Below are positions 46,368-56,887 of a stretch of 64,000 bases of DNA, piece by piece. Source of the stretch: Dyadobacter jejuensis (GTDB taxonomy: Bacteria > Bacteroidota > Bacteroidia > Cytophagales > Spirosomataceae); assembly GCF_003149085.1 (NCBI RefSeq), contig NZ_QGDT01000005.1, positions 186,001-250,000 of the forward strand. The letters are read 5' to 3'. Below the pieces are notes generated by a model that saw only the letters and a program-made list of their open reading frames with translations, was not told the origin of the DNA and searched no databases. Both the position numbers and the translations under genes were made by a program. Numbering within the stretch: position 1 is the first letter of the stretch; each line of letters opens with the position of its first letter.

Positions 46368-47222
46368 ATGCATCATTTAATCGCTCTGAACCGTTTCCAA
46401 TTACTGAATACTGCCGAGGTAATGCTGGATAAAACTTGGGATTATACCAACGTTTTGAGCCCCTTTTACAGACTATATTATATAGAAGGCGGGGGAGGGA
46501 TGGTCAGTTTTGCTGGGGCCGAATTGTCTCTAAAACCGGGTCACCTTTATCTAATCCCTGATTTCCAATTGTCCAATTATCAATGCACGCATTCATGTCA
46601 TCAGTTCTATGTTCATTTTGAGGAACAAATGGAACAAGGTGTTTCTATAAAAACGATATATAACCTACAATATGAGATAGAAGCCACCGACCTCGATATT
46701 GCCCTCATTAAAAGGTTATTGTTGATCAACCCCAACAGCAAACTTCCATTCGAAAGGCCTACCAGTCTTTCCAAGGTTCAGTTAGGGCCTAAGGAAGATT
46801 ATCATATGAGGGTAATGGAAACGCAAGGTATCTTATTTCAACTCGTTTCTCGCTTCTTATCGGCTTCGTTGCTTTCGGCAGCCCCAGCCAATGGCAATTA
46901 CTTTCGTATATCCAAAACCCTTCAATATATTCATGCGCACCTCAGTGAGGACTTGAGTGTAGGCCCTTTGGCCTCTCAGGCCAACCTGAATCCCGATTAT
47001 TTTAGTAGAATATTTCAAGAGCTCATTGGCCAACGGCCTATCTCCTATGTCCATCAATTGCGGGTTCAGAAGGCCCAATACCACCTGCTTTTTTCAGATG
47101 CTACCCAAGATGAAGTGGCCGATTTGGTAGGGTTTTCTAACCGTCCTTATTTCGCCAAAATCTTTAAAAGATATACGGGTAAGTCGGTAGGCCAATACCG
47201 CGACCAAGCAAGCCAGGTCTAG
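46368..47222 (+). CDS. AraC-family transcriptional regulator
   Basis: A 284-residue one-component regulator. The N-terminal part is cupin-like (YRLYYIEGGGGMVSFAGAEL, KPGHLYLIPDFQLSNYQC). The C-terminal AraC domain has both helix-turn-helix units: LSVGPLASQANLNPDYFSRIF and ATQDEVADLVGFSNRPYFAK followed by IFKRYTGKSVGQYR. It is divergent from the beta-propeller/GH29 unit and upstream of the second SusC operon, and may control either. It is only distantly like the other AraC regulator. Confidence 0.92.
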   Translation: MHHLIALNRFQLLNTAEVMLDKTWDYTNVLSPFYRLYYIEGGGGMVSFAGAELSLKPGHLYLIPDFQLSNYQCTHSCHQFYVHFEEQMEQGVSIKTIYNLQYEIEATDLDIALIKRLLLINPNSKLPFERPTSLSKVQLGPKEDYHMRVMETQGILFQLVSRFLSASLLSAAPANGNYFRISKTLQYIHAHLSEDLSVGPLASQANLNPDYFSRIFQELIGQRPISYVHQLRVQKAQYHLLFSDATQDEVADLVGFSNRPYFAKIFKRYTGKSVGQYRDQASQV

Positions 47223-47769
47223 AGGCCACAACTTATCCCTCTATATTCGTTTTGATAGACCTATTTATGCGTATATAAATATCGGTTACAAGTTCTTTTT
47301 GAAATGAATACTCCTTCTCCCTTGAGCCTTATATAGAAGTCTATTAGCCCTAAGGCCTGCTACTATTTATTCCCTTGCTATCTTTTATTTATTGCAATAA
47401 AAGAAGATAAAATAATATGATAATGGGGTAATATCTACTTACTCAAATTGATTTTTATTGTAGAAATTTGTCATATTATTATATAATCCTATGATTTGTA
47501 CCCCGTTTTTTACTTTGTTTTTGTTCAGATTAGAATAAAAACCAATACTTGGCGTACCTAAAATTTATAATTGTATTAACCCTGATAGATTCATTAATAT
47601 ACTATTAATCAATGTGTTATAATAGTATTTTTTAGTTGTTCAGTTTATGTCTAGTTGCAATTGTATAATAAAATCACCATAAAATTTAATATTCGTTCGC
47701 TGACTTTAATATCGATGGGGTAGATCGGGTTTCTGTTCGTTTTTTTATTTAATCTTAAAATGATCGTTT
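47223..47769. other. Upstream region of the second SusC operon
   Basis: This 547-bp A/T-rich gap holds no credible gene. A hairpin ATCTTTTATT-TATTGC-AATAAAAG lies near 47380-47410, possibly the end of the AraC transcript. No perfect TAnnTTTG with proper spacing was found, and CCAATATGATAT is absent; only a partial AATATGATAAT occurs near 47415-47430. Confidence 0.4.
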
Positions 47770-50766
47770 ATGCTTGAAATGTCTATAAAACTCGGAAAGT
47801 ATCTGGGTGTTTTATTTTTACTACTGTGCTTCGGGACGGCCTTTGGGCAAGCCCAAGTAACAGGTAAAGTGTATGACGCCTCAGACGATACTGGCATACC
47901 AGGAGCCAATGTACTGGTAAAGGGTACCACCACGGGTACCTCTACAGATGTAGATGGTAATTTTACATTAAATCTCACTCAAAACGATGCAATATTGGTG
48001 ATCTCCTTTACGGGCTACACCACCCAAGAAATACCCGTTAAAAAAGGGAGTAAAGTAGAGGTACGCCTAGAGGCTTCGTCCAAGTTGCTGAGTGAAATAG
48101 TAGTGGTAGGCTACGGAACTCGAAAGAAAAGCGATGTTACAGGATCCGTAGCTCAAGTAGGTACCAAAGATTTTAAAGATCAGCCCGTCACGAGGGTAGA
48201 GGAGGCGCTGCAGGGCAGGGCTTCCGGGGTGATGGTCTCCCGTAGTTCGGGTAATCCGGGTGGTGCCATTAAGGTTCGGGTACGCGGAGTGAACTCAATT
48301 ACCGGAAATAACGACCCGCTAGTGGTGGTGGATGGGGTGATTGGACTAGCGCTTAACTCCATTAATCCGAATGATATTGAAAGTATGGAAGTTTTAAAGG
48401 ATGCTTCTGCAACGGCTATATATGGATCCAGAGGTTCTAATGGGGTTATCTTGGTTTCTACAAAAAAAGGAAGTTCTAAGCCCAGGCTTGATGTTGATGT
48501 ATTTACGGGCTTTTCATATGTTCCCAAGTTTATCGATGTGCTAGGCGCTTACGATTTTGCCCGAATTGAAAATAGTAGGAGGATCAATAACGGGGGGAAC
48601 GCCGTATTTACTGATCAAGAGCTTGCCGGTTTTCAGGCCAATGGGGGAGTCGACTACCAGAGAGAACTTTTTCAGACGGGTCGTACCAATAACGTGCAGC
48701 TGTCGACGAGTGGAAGGAGTGGGAAAATCAACTATTTTGTCTCAGGTAATTATATGAAACAAGATGGTATCGTGATGACCACCCGCTACAGTCGCTTGTC
48801 GGGGAGGGTGAATGTATCGAGCGATATTACCGACAAATTGCGTGTGGGAGTTAACTTGTTTGCCACTCGCGAAAACAACCATAACAATCTGGACGATCAG
48901 CGGGAATACCAAGGTAGTATGATATTGCGGGCACTAACCTGGGATCCTACCACGCCTATACGCAACGATCAAGGGGTGTTTAATAATTACTCGCTACGTT
49001 CCTTGGCGCATTTGGGTTATAACCCCATTGCCGACATGAGTACCAGGGACCTCAACCTGATCACCGACCGGTTTAATGCCAATATCAACGTGAATTATAG
49101 GTTCAACGACCACTTCTCCTATACGGCTGTTGGGGGGCTTGGCTCTTCCAATTCTACTAACAGTAAGTACCTCACTACACCACCATTCCCTGCAGCCTTC
49201 TTTAATAATGGTCAAACTTCCTTATTACAGATGAGTAATATTATGGCTTACGAGCAGGTTTTTGGTAAGCACAATTTAAAGGTCACTGGGGTTTATGAGT
49301 TTCAACAGAATACCTATAGTGGTAATGGATATTCTGCAACCAATTATCTCGTGCCTAGCGGTTTCTATTTGGCCGAATTGGCCGCAGGTAAAAACCTATC
49401 CAACGATTACAATAAGAATGGCATAGAGTCCTTGATGGGACGGGCAGAGTATATTTTTAACGATCGCTTGTTTTTGACAGGTACGGTACGACGCGATAAG
49501 TCGTCTCGATTCCGTAAGGACAAAAACGTCGGGATTTTCCCTTCAGTGGCCCTGGCTTATAACCTGAGTTCGCTTCCTATGCTAGCGGCCGTGGAATCAA
49601 TCACCAATCTTAAGCTTCGCGCTGGCTGGGGTCAGGTAGGGAATCAGAACATCGCGCCTTATTCTACTTATCCTAGTGTGAATATTAATGGGGGGTATCC
49701 TTTTGACGGCAAGTCCTTAACACCAGGATCACGTCCCGATGGTTACGGCAATGCGGACCTTACCTGGGAAACCACTACTCAATATAACCTTGGGGTCGAC
49801 TTAGGACTGTTCCAAAATCGGATCAATGTATCGGTAGATGCCTACCAGAAAAAAACAACCGATCTGTTGTTAAATGTACCGGTTCCGGCTTTTGCTGGTG
49901 GGGGTGCCGTACTCAGAAATGTGGGGGAAGTTGAAAACAAAGGAATAGATCTGTCCTTGTCTGGTGCCGTCATTAACAAACAGAATTTTCGCTGGGATGC
50001 CACAATGACCATGTCTAAAATTGCCAATAAAGTGGTAAAGTTGGATGGACGTTCTGAAATTCAAGGGAGTTTTCTCAATATAGATGGTAGTGGCCGGGCG
50101 CTAAACGTCATTCAGGTCGGTCAACCACTAGGTCAGTTTTATGGGGAAACATTTCTGGGTACCTGGAAAACCGCGGAAGCCGATGAGGCCCTTAAGGTGG
50201 GAGCCAAGCCAGGAGATTCTAAATACTTGACAGACGAAAATGGTGTCACGGTGTTGCAGGCGATTGGCAACGGTATGCCCAAGTTCAGTTGGGGCTTTAA
50301 CAATACCATCGCCTATAAAAACTGGGATTTAAATATGTTTATCAATGGAATGAGCAATTTTCAGATCCTTAACGTAACACAAGGCCTTGTGGTGGGGGCT
50401 ACTGGTAATCAAAGAGGATTTTTGTCGCCTACTCAGCTTAACCAATGGACACCGACCAATGAAACGGATATACCGGTGGGAGGACAAAACAGAACGGCTT
50501 CTTCACGTTATGTTGAAAATGGGGCCTTTGCTAGGTTGAACAACGTTTCTTTGTCTTATACTTTCAAAAAAATCAAGGGTATTGAGTCGCTCAAAGTATA
50601 TGCCAGTGGGCAAAACCTCGTTCTGATTACCGGATTTTCGGGCTATGACCCCGAAGGTAGCGATCGTAACTACGACGGTGGCAATGACGATACGGCGGCA
50701 GGTGTCAATGTGGGAGCCTATCCCAACCCCCGCACCGTGACTTTCGGTATTAAAATTGGACTTTGA
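47770..50766 (+). CDS. susC: SusC/RagA-family TonB-dependent transporter (second pair)
   Basis: A 998-residue outer-membrane importer. Signal peptide (cleavage near AFGQ), CarboxypepD_reg-like domain (GKVYDASDDTGIPGANVLVK), VVGYGTRKKSDVTGSV before the plug, IYGSRGSNGVILVSTKKG, and a barrel ending in VTFGIKIGL. First gene of a plus-strand run SusC-SusD-FG-GAP lipoprotein-GH16. It differs clearly from the other SusC, suggesting another oligosaccharide size or sulfation pattern. Confidence 0.97.
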   Translation: MLEMSIKLGKYLGVLFLLLCFGTAFGQAQVTGKVYDASDDTGIPGANVLVKGTTTGTSTDVDGNFTLNLTQNDAILVISFTGYTTQEIPVKKGSKVEVRLEASSKLLSEIVVVGYGTRKKSDVTGSVAQVGTKDFKDQPVTRVEEALQGRASGVMVSRSSGNPGGAIKVRVRGVNSITGNNDPLVVVDGVIGLALNSINPNDIESMEVLKDASATAIYGSRGSNGVILVSTKKGSSKPRLDVDVFTGFSYVPKFIDVLGAYDFARIENSRRINNGGNAVFTDQELAGFQANGGVDYQRELFQTGRTNNVQLSTSGRSGKINYFVSGNYMKQDGIVMTTRYSRLSGRVNVSSDITDKLRVGVNLFATRENNHNNLDDQREYQGSMILRALTWDPTTPIRNDQGVFNNYSLRSLAHLGYNPIADMSTRDLNLITDRFNANINVNYRFNDHFSYTAVGGLGSSNSTNSKYLTTPPFPAAFFNNGQTSLLQMSNIMAYEQVFGKHNLKVTGVYEFQQNTYSGNGYSATNYLVPSGFYLAELAAGKNLSNDYNKNGIESLMGRAEYIFNDRLFLTGTVRRDKSSRFRKDKNVGIFPSVALAYNLSSLPMLAAVESITNLKLRAGWGQVGNQNIAPYSTYPSVNINGGYPFDGKSLTPGSRPDGYGNADLTWETTTQYNLGVDLGLFQNRINVSVDAYQKKTTDLLLNVPVPAFAGGGAVLRNVGEVENKGIDLSLSGAVINKQNFRWDATMTMSKIANKVVKLDGRSEIQGSFLNIDGSGRALNVIQVGQPLGQFYGETFLGTWKTAEADEALKVGAKPGDSKYLTDENGVTVLQAIGNGMPKFSWGFNNTIAYKNWDLNMFINGMSNFQILNVTQGLVVGATGNQRGFLSPTQLNQWTPTNETDIPVGGQNRTASSRYVENGAFARLNNVSLSYTFKKIKGIESLKVYASGQNLVLITGFSGYDPEGSDRNYDGGNDDTAAGVNVGAYPNPRTVTFGIKIGL

Positions 50767-50795
50767 TCGTATTCTAAAATTTTAAAAGGACTTGA

Positions 50796-52310
50796 ATGAT
50801 GAGAAAATATAAAATATCAAATTTACTGGGCATCGGGGTCCTCTTAATGACCCTGGCCTTCGCTGTGAGCTCCTGCTTGGATTTGGACGAGGACCCGGCG
50901 AAGTCGAGGTTGGCGCCAGGAAGCTATAGCAACCAGGCCGAGCTAGAGCTGGGTGTGACTGGCCTTTATGTACAGCTGGAAGCCATGGCTCGCATGACCA
51001 CCTTCATGGTATCGGGCTGGGGAGGAGATGATATTACCACCCATAAGGTAAGTAATAAAGCCGATTTTAGGGAATACGACCAACGGTCGGTTTCCGCTTT
51101 AAATGCCCGTTCGGCTACCAACTGGGCCAGTATATACTCGGTGGTAAGGGCGGCCAATAACGTAATTGCCAATGCGAAAGACTTAAAGTTGTCGGACCAA
51201 AATGCCCAGAACAGATTGATGGGCGAAACCTATTTTATGAGAGCGCTGGTCTATATGCACCTTACCCGCATCCACGGACGGATTCCCCTTCAGCTACAAC
51301 CGGAGCCTATTGTAGACCTTCCTTTGGCTAGCCAAGAGGAGGTGTATAAGCAAATAGAATCGGACTTGAAGCAAGCCGAAGCCATGTTGCCGCTTATATA
51401 TCCTAACGTGAGTGCAGGAGCACCGCGGCCCAACCAAGGCTCGGCAAAGGCTATTTTGGCCAGGCTTTATTTGGACTGGGCTGGATACCCCGCAAAAGAT
51501 CAAAGCAAATATGCCTTAGCAGCGGCCAAGGCCAAGGAGGTTATTGATAATCAGAAATCTTACGGTTTCAGCCTGGTGACCGACCTTGAGAGCCTTTGGA
51601 CTATTGCCAACCGTTTCAACTCGGAGAGTATCTTTACCATCGTTTATAACCAGCCCTTGGGGGTAGGTAACCGTAAGTATGGTATGCTGGGTCACCCCTC
51701 CGACCTCAAAGGATGGCAGGAGACTTTCGGTGAAATCCGTTTCTTCGAAGACTTCCCCGCAGGTCCTCGTAAAGCCGCCACCTATCGGTTAGATTATGAC
51801 TGGGAAAACTTTACGGATCAAACCAACCCAGTTTTCAAAAAAATCGTAGGCCCGAAAGGAGATATACCATTGACCAGTTTCGATACCGATCGCAACGATT
51901 ATTATATGCGTTTGGCGGAAGTAAACTTGATTTTTGCAGAGGCTTCGGGGCGCTCGGGCAATGTTACTCCAGCGGCTTGGGAAGCACTGAATCAGATCAG
52001 ACGACGTGCAGCAGGAAAGCCCTTTGCCACTCCCGATCCAAGTGTAGACCTTACCTCAGGCGACATTGCAGAGCTAGCCTTTACCGAAAGGAAATGGGAA
52101 TTTGCAGGGGAATACCTACGCTGGAACGACTTAGTACGCATGGAAAGGGTAAAAGAAGCGCTTAGTCAAAGGAATCCACGGACCTCCAAAAATAAAGCAG
52201 GTGAGTTGTTGAAAGTTTCCAATCCTATTATCGGCTCTTTGGAAAAGGACAATTACTTTGCGCCTATTCCCCAAAATGAAGTGAACTTGAATCCTAATCT
52301 CGGGAATTAA
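50796..52310 (+). CDS. susD: SusD/RagB-family outer-membrane lipoprotein (second pair)
   Basis: A 504-residue lipoprotein with lipobox AVSSC (Cys27). Typical SusD features are YFMRALVYMHLTRIHGRIPL, AKAILARLYLDWAG and the C-terminal LAEVNLIFAEASG, INQIRRRAAG-like segment and ERKWEFAGEYLRWNDLVRM. It starts 29 bp after SusC and is shorter than the other SusD by about 80 residues. Confidence 0.96.
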   Translation: MMRKYKISNLLGIGVLLMTLAFAVSSCLDLDEDPAKSRLAPGSYSNQAELELGVTGLYVQLEAMARMTTFMVSGWGGDDITTHKVSNKADFREYDQRSVSALNARSATNWASIYSVVRAANNVIANAKDLKLSDQNAQNRLMGETYFMRALVYMHLTRIHGRIPLQLQPEPIVDLPLASQEEVYKQIESDLKQAEAMLPLIYPNVSAGAPRPNQGSAKAILARLYLDWAGYPAKDQSKYALAAAKAKEVIDNQKSYGFSLVTDLESLWTIANRFNSESIFTIVYNQPLGVGNRKYGMLGHPSDLKGWQETFGEIRFFEDFPAGPRKAATYRLDYDWENFTDQTNPVFKKIVGPKGDIPLTSFDTDRNDYYMRLAEVNLIFAEASGRSGNVTPAAWEALNQIRRRAAGKPFATPDPSVDLTSGDIAELAFTERKWEFAGEYLRWNDLVRMERVKEALSQRNPRTSKNKAGELLKVSNPIIGSLEKDNYFAPIPQNEVNLNPNLGN

Positions 52311-52328
52311 TATCCCCTTATAGGAGTG

Positions 52329-52362
52329 ATGAGATGGAGTATTCTTATTCCATCTCATTTTT
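52329..52362 (+). terminator. Rho-independent terminator after the second SusD
   Basis: Stem ATGAGATGGA / TCCATCTCAT (52329-52338 and 52349-52358) with a 10-nt loop, followed by TTTT. It may give polarity between SusCD and the downstream lipoprotein gene. Confidence 0.85.
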
Positions 52363-52447
52363 ATGTTTCTAACCTTCAAGGTCCCAACTCATCAGTGCTT
52401 AACGTATCAGCGAGGACCTTTTTAGCTTGAATTAGAATGTTTGTACC

Positions 52448-55400
52448 ATGAAGAAAAATTTACTGAAGCGTTTGGCCTGCCTGTTGGCCGTGGCGAGTCT
52501 TGGGTCTTGTAACAGCAATACCGACACCGATAGTCGATTGTTTGAGAATGTGAGGCCACAGGATTCTGGGGTTGGTTTCGTTAATGAGCTAGTCGAGACC
52601 GTCGACCACAATTACTACAGGTATATGTATACCTATATAGGGGCAGGGGTCGCCGCCGCCGATTTCGATAAAGATGGACTCGATGACCTTTTCTTTATAT
52701 CTAATTCTAAGGATAATAAACTGTACCTGAATACAGGAGATTTAAAATTCAAGGATATTTCTCAGCAGGCGGGAATTATACAACAGGGGGGCTTCGATGC
52801 CGGCGTTGCCGTGGCCGATGTCAATGCCGATGGTCTGCCCGATATATACATCACCCGGGGTGGATGGGACGATAGCGATGGGAAGTTCGCAAATAGGTTG
52901 TACATCAATAATGGGCCTAGCAAGGCTTCTGACGGATCGCCTTTGGTGACTTTTACCGAAAAGGCCGCAGAGTATGGGTTAGATGATGCGAATCGGGGAA
53001 TACAATCTACCTTTTTTGACTATGATCGGGATGGGGACCTGGACCTTTACATAGCCAATGCTCCCGACTTCGTAGATAAGGGAACGGAGGTGTTGGACTT
53101 AGAAATGATTGGGCAGGACCCGCAGACAATAACCAGAAAAGGGAGTGACCAACTTTACCAAAACGACGGACAGGGACATTTTACCAATGTTTCCGTTCGC
53201 GCCGGAATATTGCCCGACTTGGGCTTTGGACTAAACCCACAAGTAGGGGATCTCAATCAGGACGGCTGGCTCGATGTGTATGTTTGTAACGATTTCAGAG
53301 TGCCCGATTTTGCCTATCTCAATAATGGTGACGGTACATTCCGAGAGGGACGAAATGAGCTCGTTCGCCATATGTCCTTTAACAGTATGGGGGGCGATAT
53401 GGCCGATATTAATAACGATGGGTTGTTGGACTTGTACACCTTAGACATGAACCCTGAGGACTATGTGCGCTCCAAAACAACGATGGGGATGACCTCACCG
53501 GAAATGTTCGATGCCATGATTCGGAAAAACTACCATCATCAGTATATGCATAATATGCTACAGATCAACACCGGGGATGGGACCTTCAGCGAGATAGCCA
53601 ACATGGCCGGAGTGGCCAATACCGATTGGAGTTGGGCCAGTCTGATGGCCGATTTCGACCTAGATGGATATAACGATATCTATGTGACCAATGGGGTGTT
53701 TCGCGATGTGATAGACCGGGACATGAACAATAAAATCCTGGACCTTATTAAGGAAAAGGGACATAAGCCTACGCCAGAAGAGTTTTTGGAATATGCCAAA
53801 ATGCTTCCCCAACAGAAACTAGGGAATTATATATATCGGAACAAAGGAGACCTTACTTTTGAGAACATGTCGGCCATTTGGGCCGACTCGGTAGGTACCT
53901 TTTCCAATGGGGCCGTATATTCCGACCTCGACAATGATGGGGACTTGGATATGGTGGTGAGTAATATCAACGACCCAGCCATGATCCTCAAAAATACCGC
54001 AGCCGATTCTAAAGAAAAGTCTTTTCTACATGTAAAGCTGCTGGGCCCTCAGGGCAATCCGTTTGGGATAGGGACGGTAGTGACTATTTTTAATACCGAC
54101 GGCACCATTCAGACCCGGCAAATGATAAGCTCTCGTGGGTTTTTATCCAGTATGCTGGGCAATTTGCACTTTGGCCTTGGGGCCAGTCCTGCCATCGACC
54201 GCATTGAAGTGATATGGCCTGACCAGAAAAAGCAGGTACTAAAGAGGGATATCCCGGTTAACCAGTTGCTGACGCTCTCCTACGAACAGGCCGAAACAAA
54301 GGGAGAGGAAGGGGATTCAGGCAAAGCGCTACTTTTTGAAATGGTAAATTTCCCCTTTAAGCATGAGGATCCCCTCTACGATGATTACCGAAAACAGTTA
54401 TTATTACCCCATAAGCTCTCGCAAACTGGGCCCGCAGCGGTAACTGGCGATGTTAATGGCGACGGCTTCGATGACCTATACCTTGGTGGTGGACATACAC
54501 AAGCGGGTCAGTTGCTGCTGGGCAGTGCGACGGGAGAATTTCAGATTGCCAACATTCCCGACTTTTGGGCAGATCGGGCTCATGAAGATACAGGTGCCTG
54601 TTTTTTCGACTTCGATGGAGACGGGGACTTGGATTTGTATGTAGTGAGTGGTAGTTATGAATTTGACTTGCATGCTCCATTGCTGATCGATAGGCTCTAT
54701 TTGAACGACGGAAAGGGGCATTTTTCACGGTCGTCGGGTATTGTTCCTGAAGTTCCGGCTGCAGGATCGGTCGTTACCGCAGCCGATTATGATGGGGATG
54801 GAGATCTCGATCTGTTTGTGGGTGGCCGGGTTATTCCAGGAAGTTATCCTTTCGCCCCGGCTTCTTTCTTAATGAAAAATGAAGGGGGAAAGCTTCAGAT
54901 CGTTACCGCTCAGCTCGCTCCTGAACTACGCACAATTGGTATGGTTACCGATGCCGCTTGGTTGGATATAGACCAGGATCAGGACTTGGACCTGGTCGTT
55001 ACCGGCGAATGGATGGGGATAGAAGTTTTTGAGAATACTAAGGGAAAACTTACTCCCAGTAAGGAATACACCTCGTTGAGAGATGCCAAAGGGTGGTGGA
55101 ATAAAGTGATATTTGCCGACGTAGACGCCGACGGAGATATCGACATCATTGCTGGGAATTTGGGTCTGAATTATAAGTTTCATGCCAGCGAAGCTAAGCC
55201 GTTTATGGTATATGCTGGTGACTTCGATGCCAACGGTACCACCGATGTCCTGCTCGCCAAGCATTATAAAGGAACCGAGGTTCCCGTAAGAGGGAAAAGT
55301 TGTACCGCCCAGCAGATGCCCGTGCTAGCCTCCAAGATACATACCTATCAAGATTTTGCTAGTAAAGACCTGGAAGGTTTGATAGGCCCCGAACTAAAGA

Positions 55401-55783
55401 ATGCCCTTCATCTGAATGCCACGGAGTTCAGGTCAGGGATCTTTGTCAACGAGGGGGCAGGGCAATATAGTTTTAATGCCTTCGAAAACCAGGCACAGGT
55501 ATCTCCTGTAAACGGGATATTATACGAAGACTTCGATCGGGACGGGCTTAAGGATTTGCTTTTGGCGGGCAACAACCTGATGTCCGAAATCGAAACCACC
55601 CGTGCCGATGCGGGCAATGGAGTATTCATGAAGGGAACAGCCAAAGGACAGTTTGTTGCCGTGAAAGGCTCGGGATTTTCAGCCAAAGCCGATACTCGTA
55701 ATTTGCTGATGCTTCAAAAACCTTTGCCACGTGTTATCATCGTTAATAATAACGGGGAGCATGCCCAATTTAAACTGAAATAG
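52448..55783 (+). CDS. FG-GAP/VCBS-repeat lipoprotein with ASPIC/UnbV domain
   Basis: A 1111-residue lipoprotein (lipobox ASLGSC, Cys21). About 14 calcium-binding loops of the form DxDxDGxxD (for example DFDKDGLDD, DYDRDGDLD, DINNDGLLD, DLDNDGDLD, DFDGDGDLD, DVDADGDID) make two beta-propellers, before and after an ASPIC/UnbV domain around residues 530-610 (LLGPQGNPFGIGTVVTI). Such CRTAC1-like proteins often accompany SusCD pairs in cytophaga-type bacteria and are thought to bind glycans or organise the surface complex; no enzymatic role is established. It lies between SusD and GH16 on the same strand. Confidence 0.9.
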   Translation: MKKNLLKRLACLLAVASLGSCNSNTDTDSRLFENVRPQDSGVGFVNELVETVDHNYYRYMYTYIGAGVAAADFDKDGLDDLFFISNSKDNKLYLNTGDLKFKDISQQAGIIQQGGFDAGVAVADVNADGLPDIYITRGGWDDSDGKFANRLYINNGPSKASDGSPLVTFTEKAAEYGLDDANRGIQSTFFDYDRDGDLDLYIANAPDFVDKGTEVLDLEMIGQDPQTITRKGSDQLYQNDGQGHFTNVSVRAGILPDLGFGLNPQVGDLNQDGWLDVYVCNDFRVPDFAYLNNGDGTFREGRNELVRHMSFNSMGGDMADINNDGLLDLYTLDMNPEDYVRSKTTMGMTSPEMFDAMIRKNYHHQYMHNMLQINTGDGTFSEIANMAGVANTDWSWASLMADFDLDGYNDIYVTNGVFRDVIDRDMNNKILDLIKEKGHKPTPEEFLEYAKMLPQQKLGNYIYRNKGDLTFENMSAIWADSVGTFSNGAVYSDLDNDGDLDMVVSNINDPAMILKNTAADSKEKSFLHVKLLGPQGNPFGIGTVVTIFNTDGTIQTRQMISSRGFLSSMLGNLHFGLGASPAIDRIEVIWPDQKKQVLKRDIPVNQLLTLSYEQAETKGEEGDSGKALLFEMVNFPFKHEDPLYDDYRKQLLLPHKLSQTGPAAVTGDVNGDGFDDLYLGGGHTQAGQLLLGSATGEFQIANIPDFWADRAHEDTGACFFDFDGDGDLDLYVVSGSYEFDLHAPLLIDRLYLNDGKGHFSRSSGIVPEVPAAGSVVTAADYDGDGDLDLFVGGRVIPGSYPFAPASFLMKNEGGKLQIVTAQLAPELRTIGMVTDAAWLDIDQDQDLDLVVTGEWMGIEVFENTKGKLTPSKEYTSLRDAKGWWNKVIFADVDADGDIDIIAGNLGLNYKFHASEAKPFMVYAGDFDANGTTDVLLAKHYKGTEVPVRGKSCTAQQMPVLASKIHTYQDFASKDLEGLIGPELKNALHLNATEFRSGIFVNEGAGQYSFNAFENQAQVSPVNGILYEDFDRDGLKDLLLAGNNLMSEIETTRADAGNGVFMKGTAKGQFVAVKGSGFSAKADTRNLLMLQKPLPRVIIVNNNGEHAQFKLK

Positions 55784-55822
55784 CCGATAGAGAACAAGCA
55801 TGGGGGTAAATGGTCGGATATG

Positions 55823-55886
55823 CCAATATGATATTAGGTTTGGCTAAGTTTTTTGCCTTTTATTAAGGGGGGATGGAATATTTTTG
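55823..55886 (+). promoter_or_regulatory. Predicted activator site plus promoter of GH16
   Basis: CCAATATGATAT (55823-55834) is followed 45 bp later by TATTTTTG (55879-55886), a perfect -7 element, with TTTG at 55852-55855. The spacing is identical to that before GH86. The start codon follows 24 bp after the -7 element. Confidence 0.7.
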
Positions 55887-55910
55887 TTTATAAATTTAAT
55901 TTAACCAAGA

Positions 55911-56759
55911 ATGCGAAACGCTGTTATTTGGAGTATTCTTTTTGTAGGAAGTCTGGGTTGGGGCTTCGCCCAACCTGCGGCTCCCAAAGGATATCATTGG
56001 GTGAAGAATGGGGCTTTTTCGGATGAATTTGATGGGGATGTGTTGGACAGCAGCAAATGGTTCGATCGGTCTCCTTATTGGAAGAATGGACGGCCTCCTG
56101 CCGATTTTCGGGCTAGCAATGTGTCGGTAAAGGATGGGAATCTTCAAATTAAAAACGAGGTTCTCGATCCTGCAGAGGGGGTTTATAACCTTACGGGTGG
56201 GGCCGTCGCATCCAAAAGTGCGGAAGCATCCTATGGTTATTATGAGGTACGGATGAAAGCCTCTGGGGTTTCGATGTCGTCCACCTTCTGGCTCAAAACG
56301 CCCACTTATAAAGAAGGCTGTAAGACGTATAAATCGGAACTCGATATTGTAGAGGCGATAGGGGGGGCTAAAAAGTTTGCAGCCTTCAAGTATAAGATGA
56401 AGTCTAATGCCCATCTCTTCGTTACCGATTGTGATGGAAATAAGCAGCCGACCTCTTCTACCCCAGGAGAGACCAACCTGGTCGCGGCAGTCGATAGCGT
56501 TTATCATGTTTTTGGATGTTGGTGGAAAGATGCCAATACCCTCGAATTTTATTATAATGGGGATTATGCTTTTACCATCCATCCAGATACTACCGAGCGT
56601 AAAACACCCTTCGATAGGCCTATGTATATGCATCTGGTAACGGAAACCTATAGCTGGGAAGTACCACCAACTAAGGAAGAACTGGCCGACAAGACTAAAA
56701 ATGTCACCTATTACGATTGGGTAAGAAGCTATACTTTGGCTCCAGACGATAAAAAATAG
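55911..56759 (+). CDS. GH16-family agarase/porphyranase-like endo-galactanase, exported
   Basis: Retaining endo-enzyme of 282 residues; signal peptide 1-20 (cleavage near GFAQ). The GH16 catalytic motif SELDIVEAIGG gives nucleophile Glu143, Asp145 and acid/base Glu148, of the E-x-D-x-x-E (beta-bulge) type. WVKNGAFSDEFDGDVLDSSKW at the start and YDWVRSYTL at the end are typical of the agarase/porphyranase/kappa-carrageenase clan. No CBM or secretion domain. With GH86 sharing its promoter element, an agaran backbone is the likely target; kappa-carrageenan cannot be excluded by eye. Confidence 0.92.
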   Translation: MRNAVIWSILFVGSLGWGFAQPAAPKGYHWVKNGAFSDEFDGDVLDSSKWFDRSPYWKNGRPPADFRASNVSVKDGNLQIKNEVLDPAEGVYNLTGGAVASKSAEASYGYYEVRMKASGVSMSSTFWLKTPTYKEGCKTYKSELDIVEAIGGAKKFAAFKYKMKSNAHLFVTDCDGNKQPTSSTPGETNLVAAVDSVYHVFGCWWKDANTLEFYYNGDYAFTIHPDTTERKTPFDRPMYMHLVTETYSWEVPPTKEELADKTKNVTYYDWVRSYTLAPDDKK

Positions 56760-56887
56760 ACAACCTTCAATTTTTGTGGTTTGAACTTGACATTTATTCA
56801 GAACCTTTTTAGCACCAGGTGCTTCTCCAGTCTATTGGTTCATTATCCTTTGTCGGGGCCAATTAGCCTCCATGGGGCGGCCTGTAG

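Noticed and set aside
55896..56633. 245-codon open frame on the minus strand across GH16
   Set aside because: The plus strand encodes a complete GH16 with signal peptide and catalytic motif; the antisense product has no family features.
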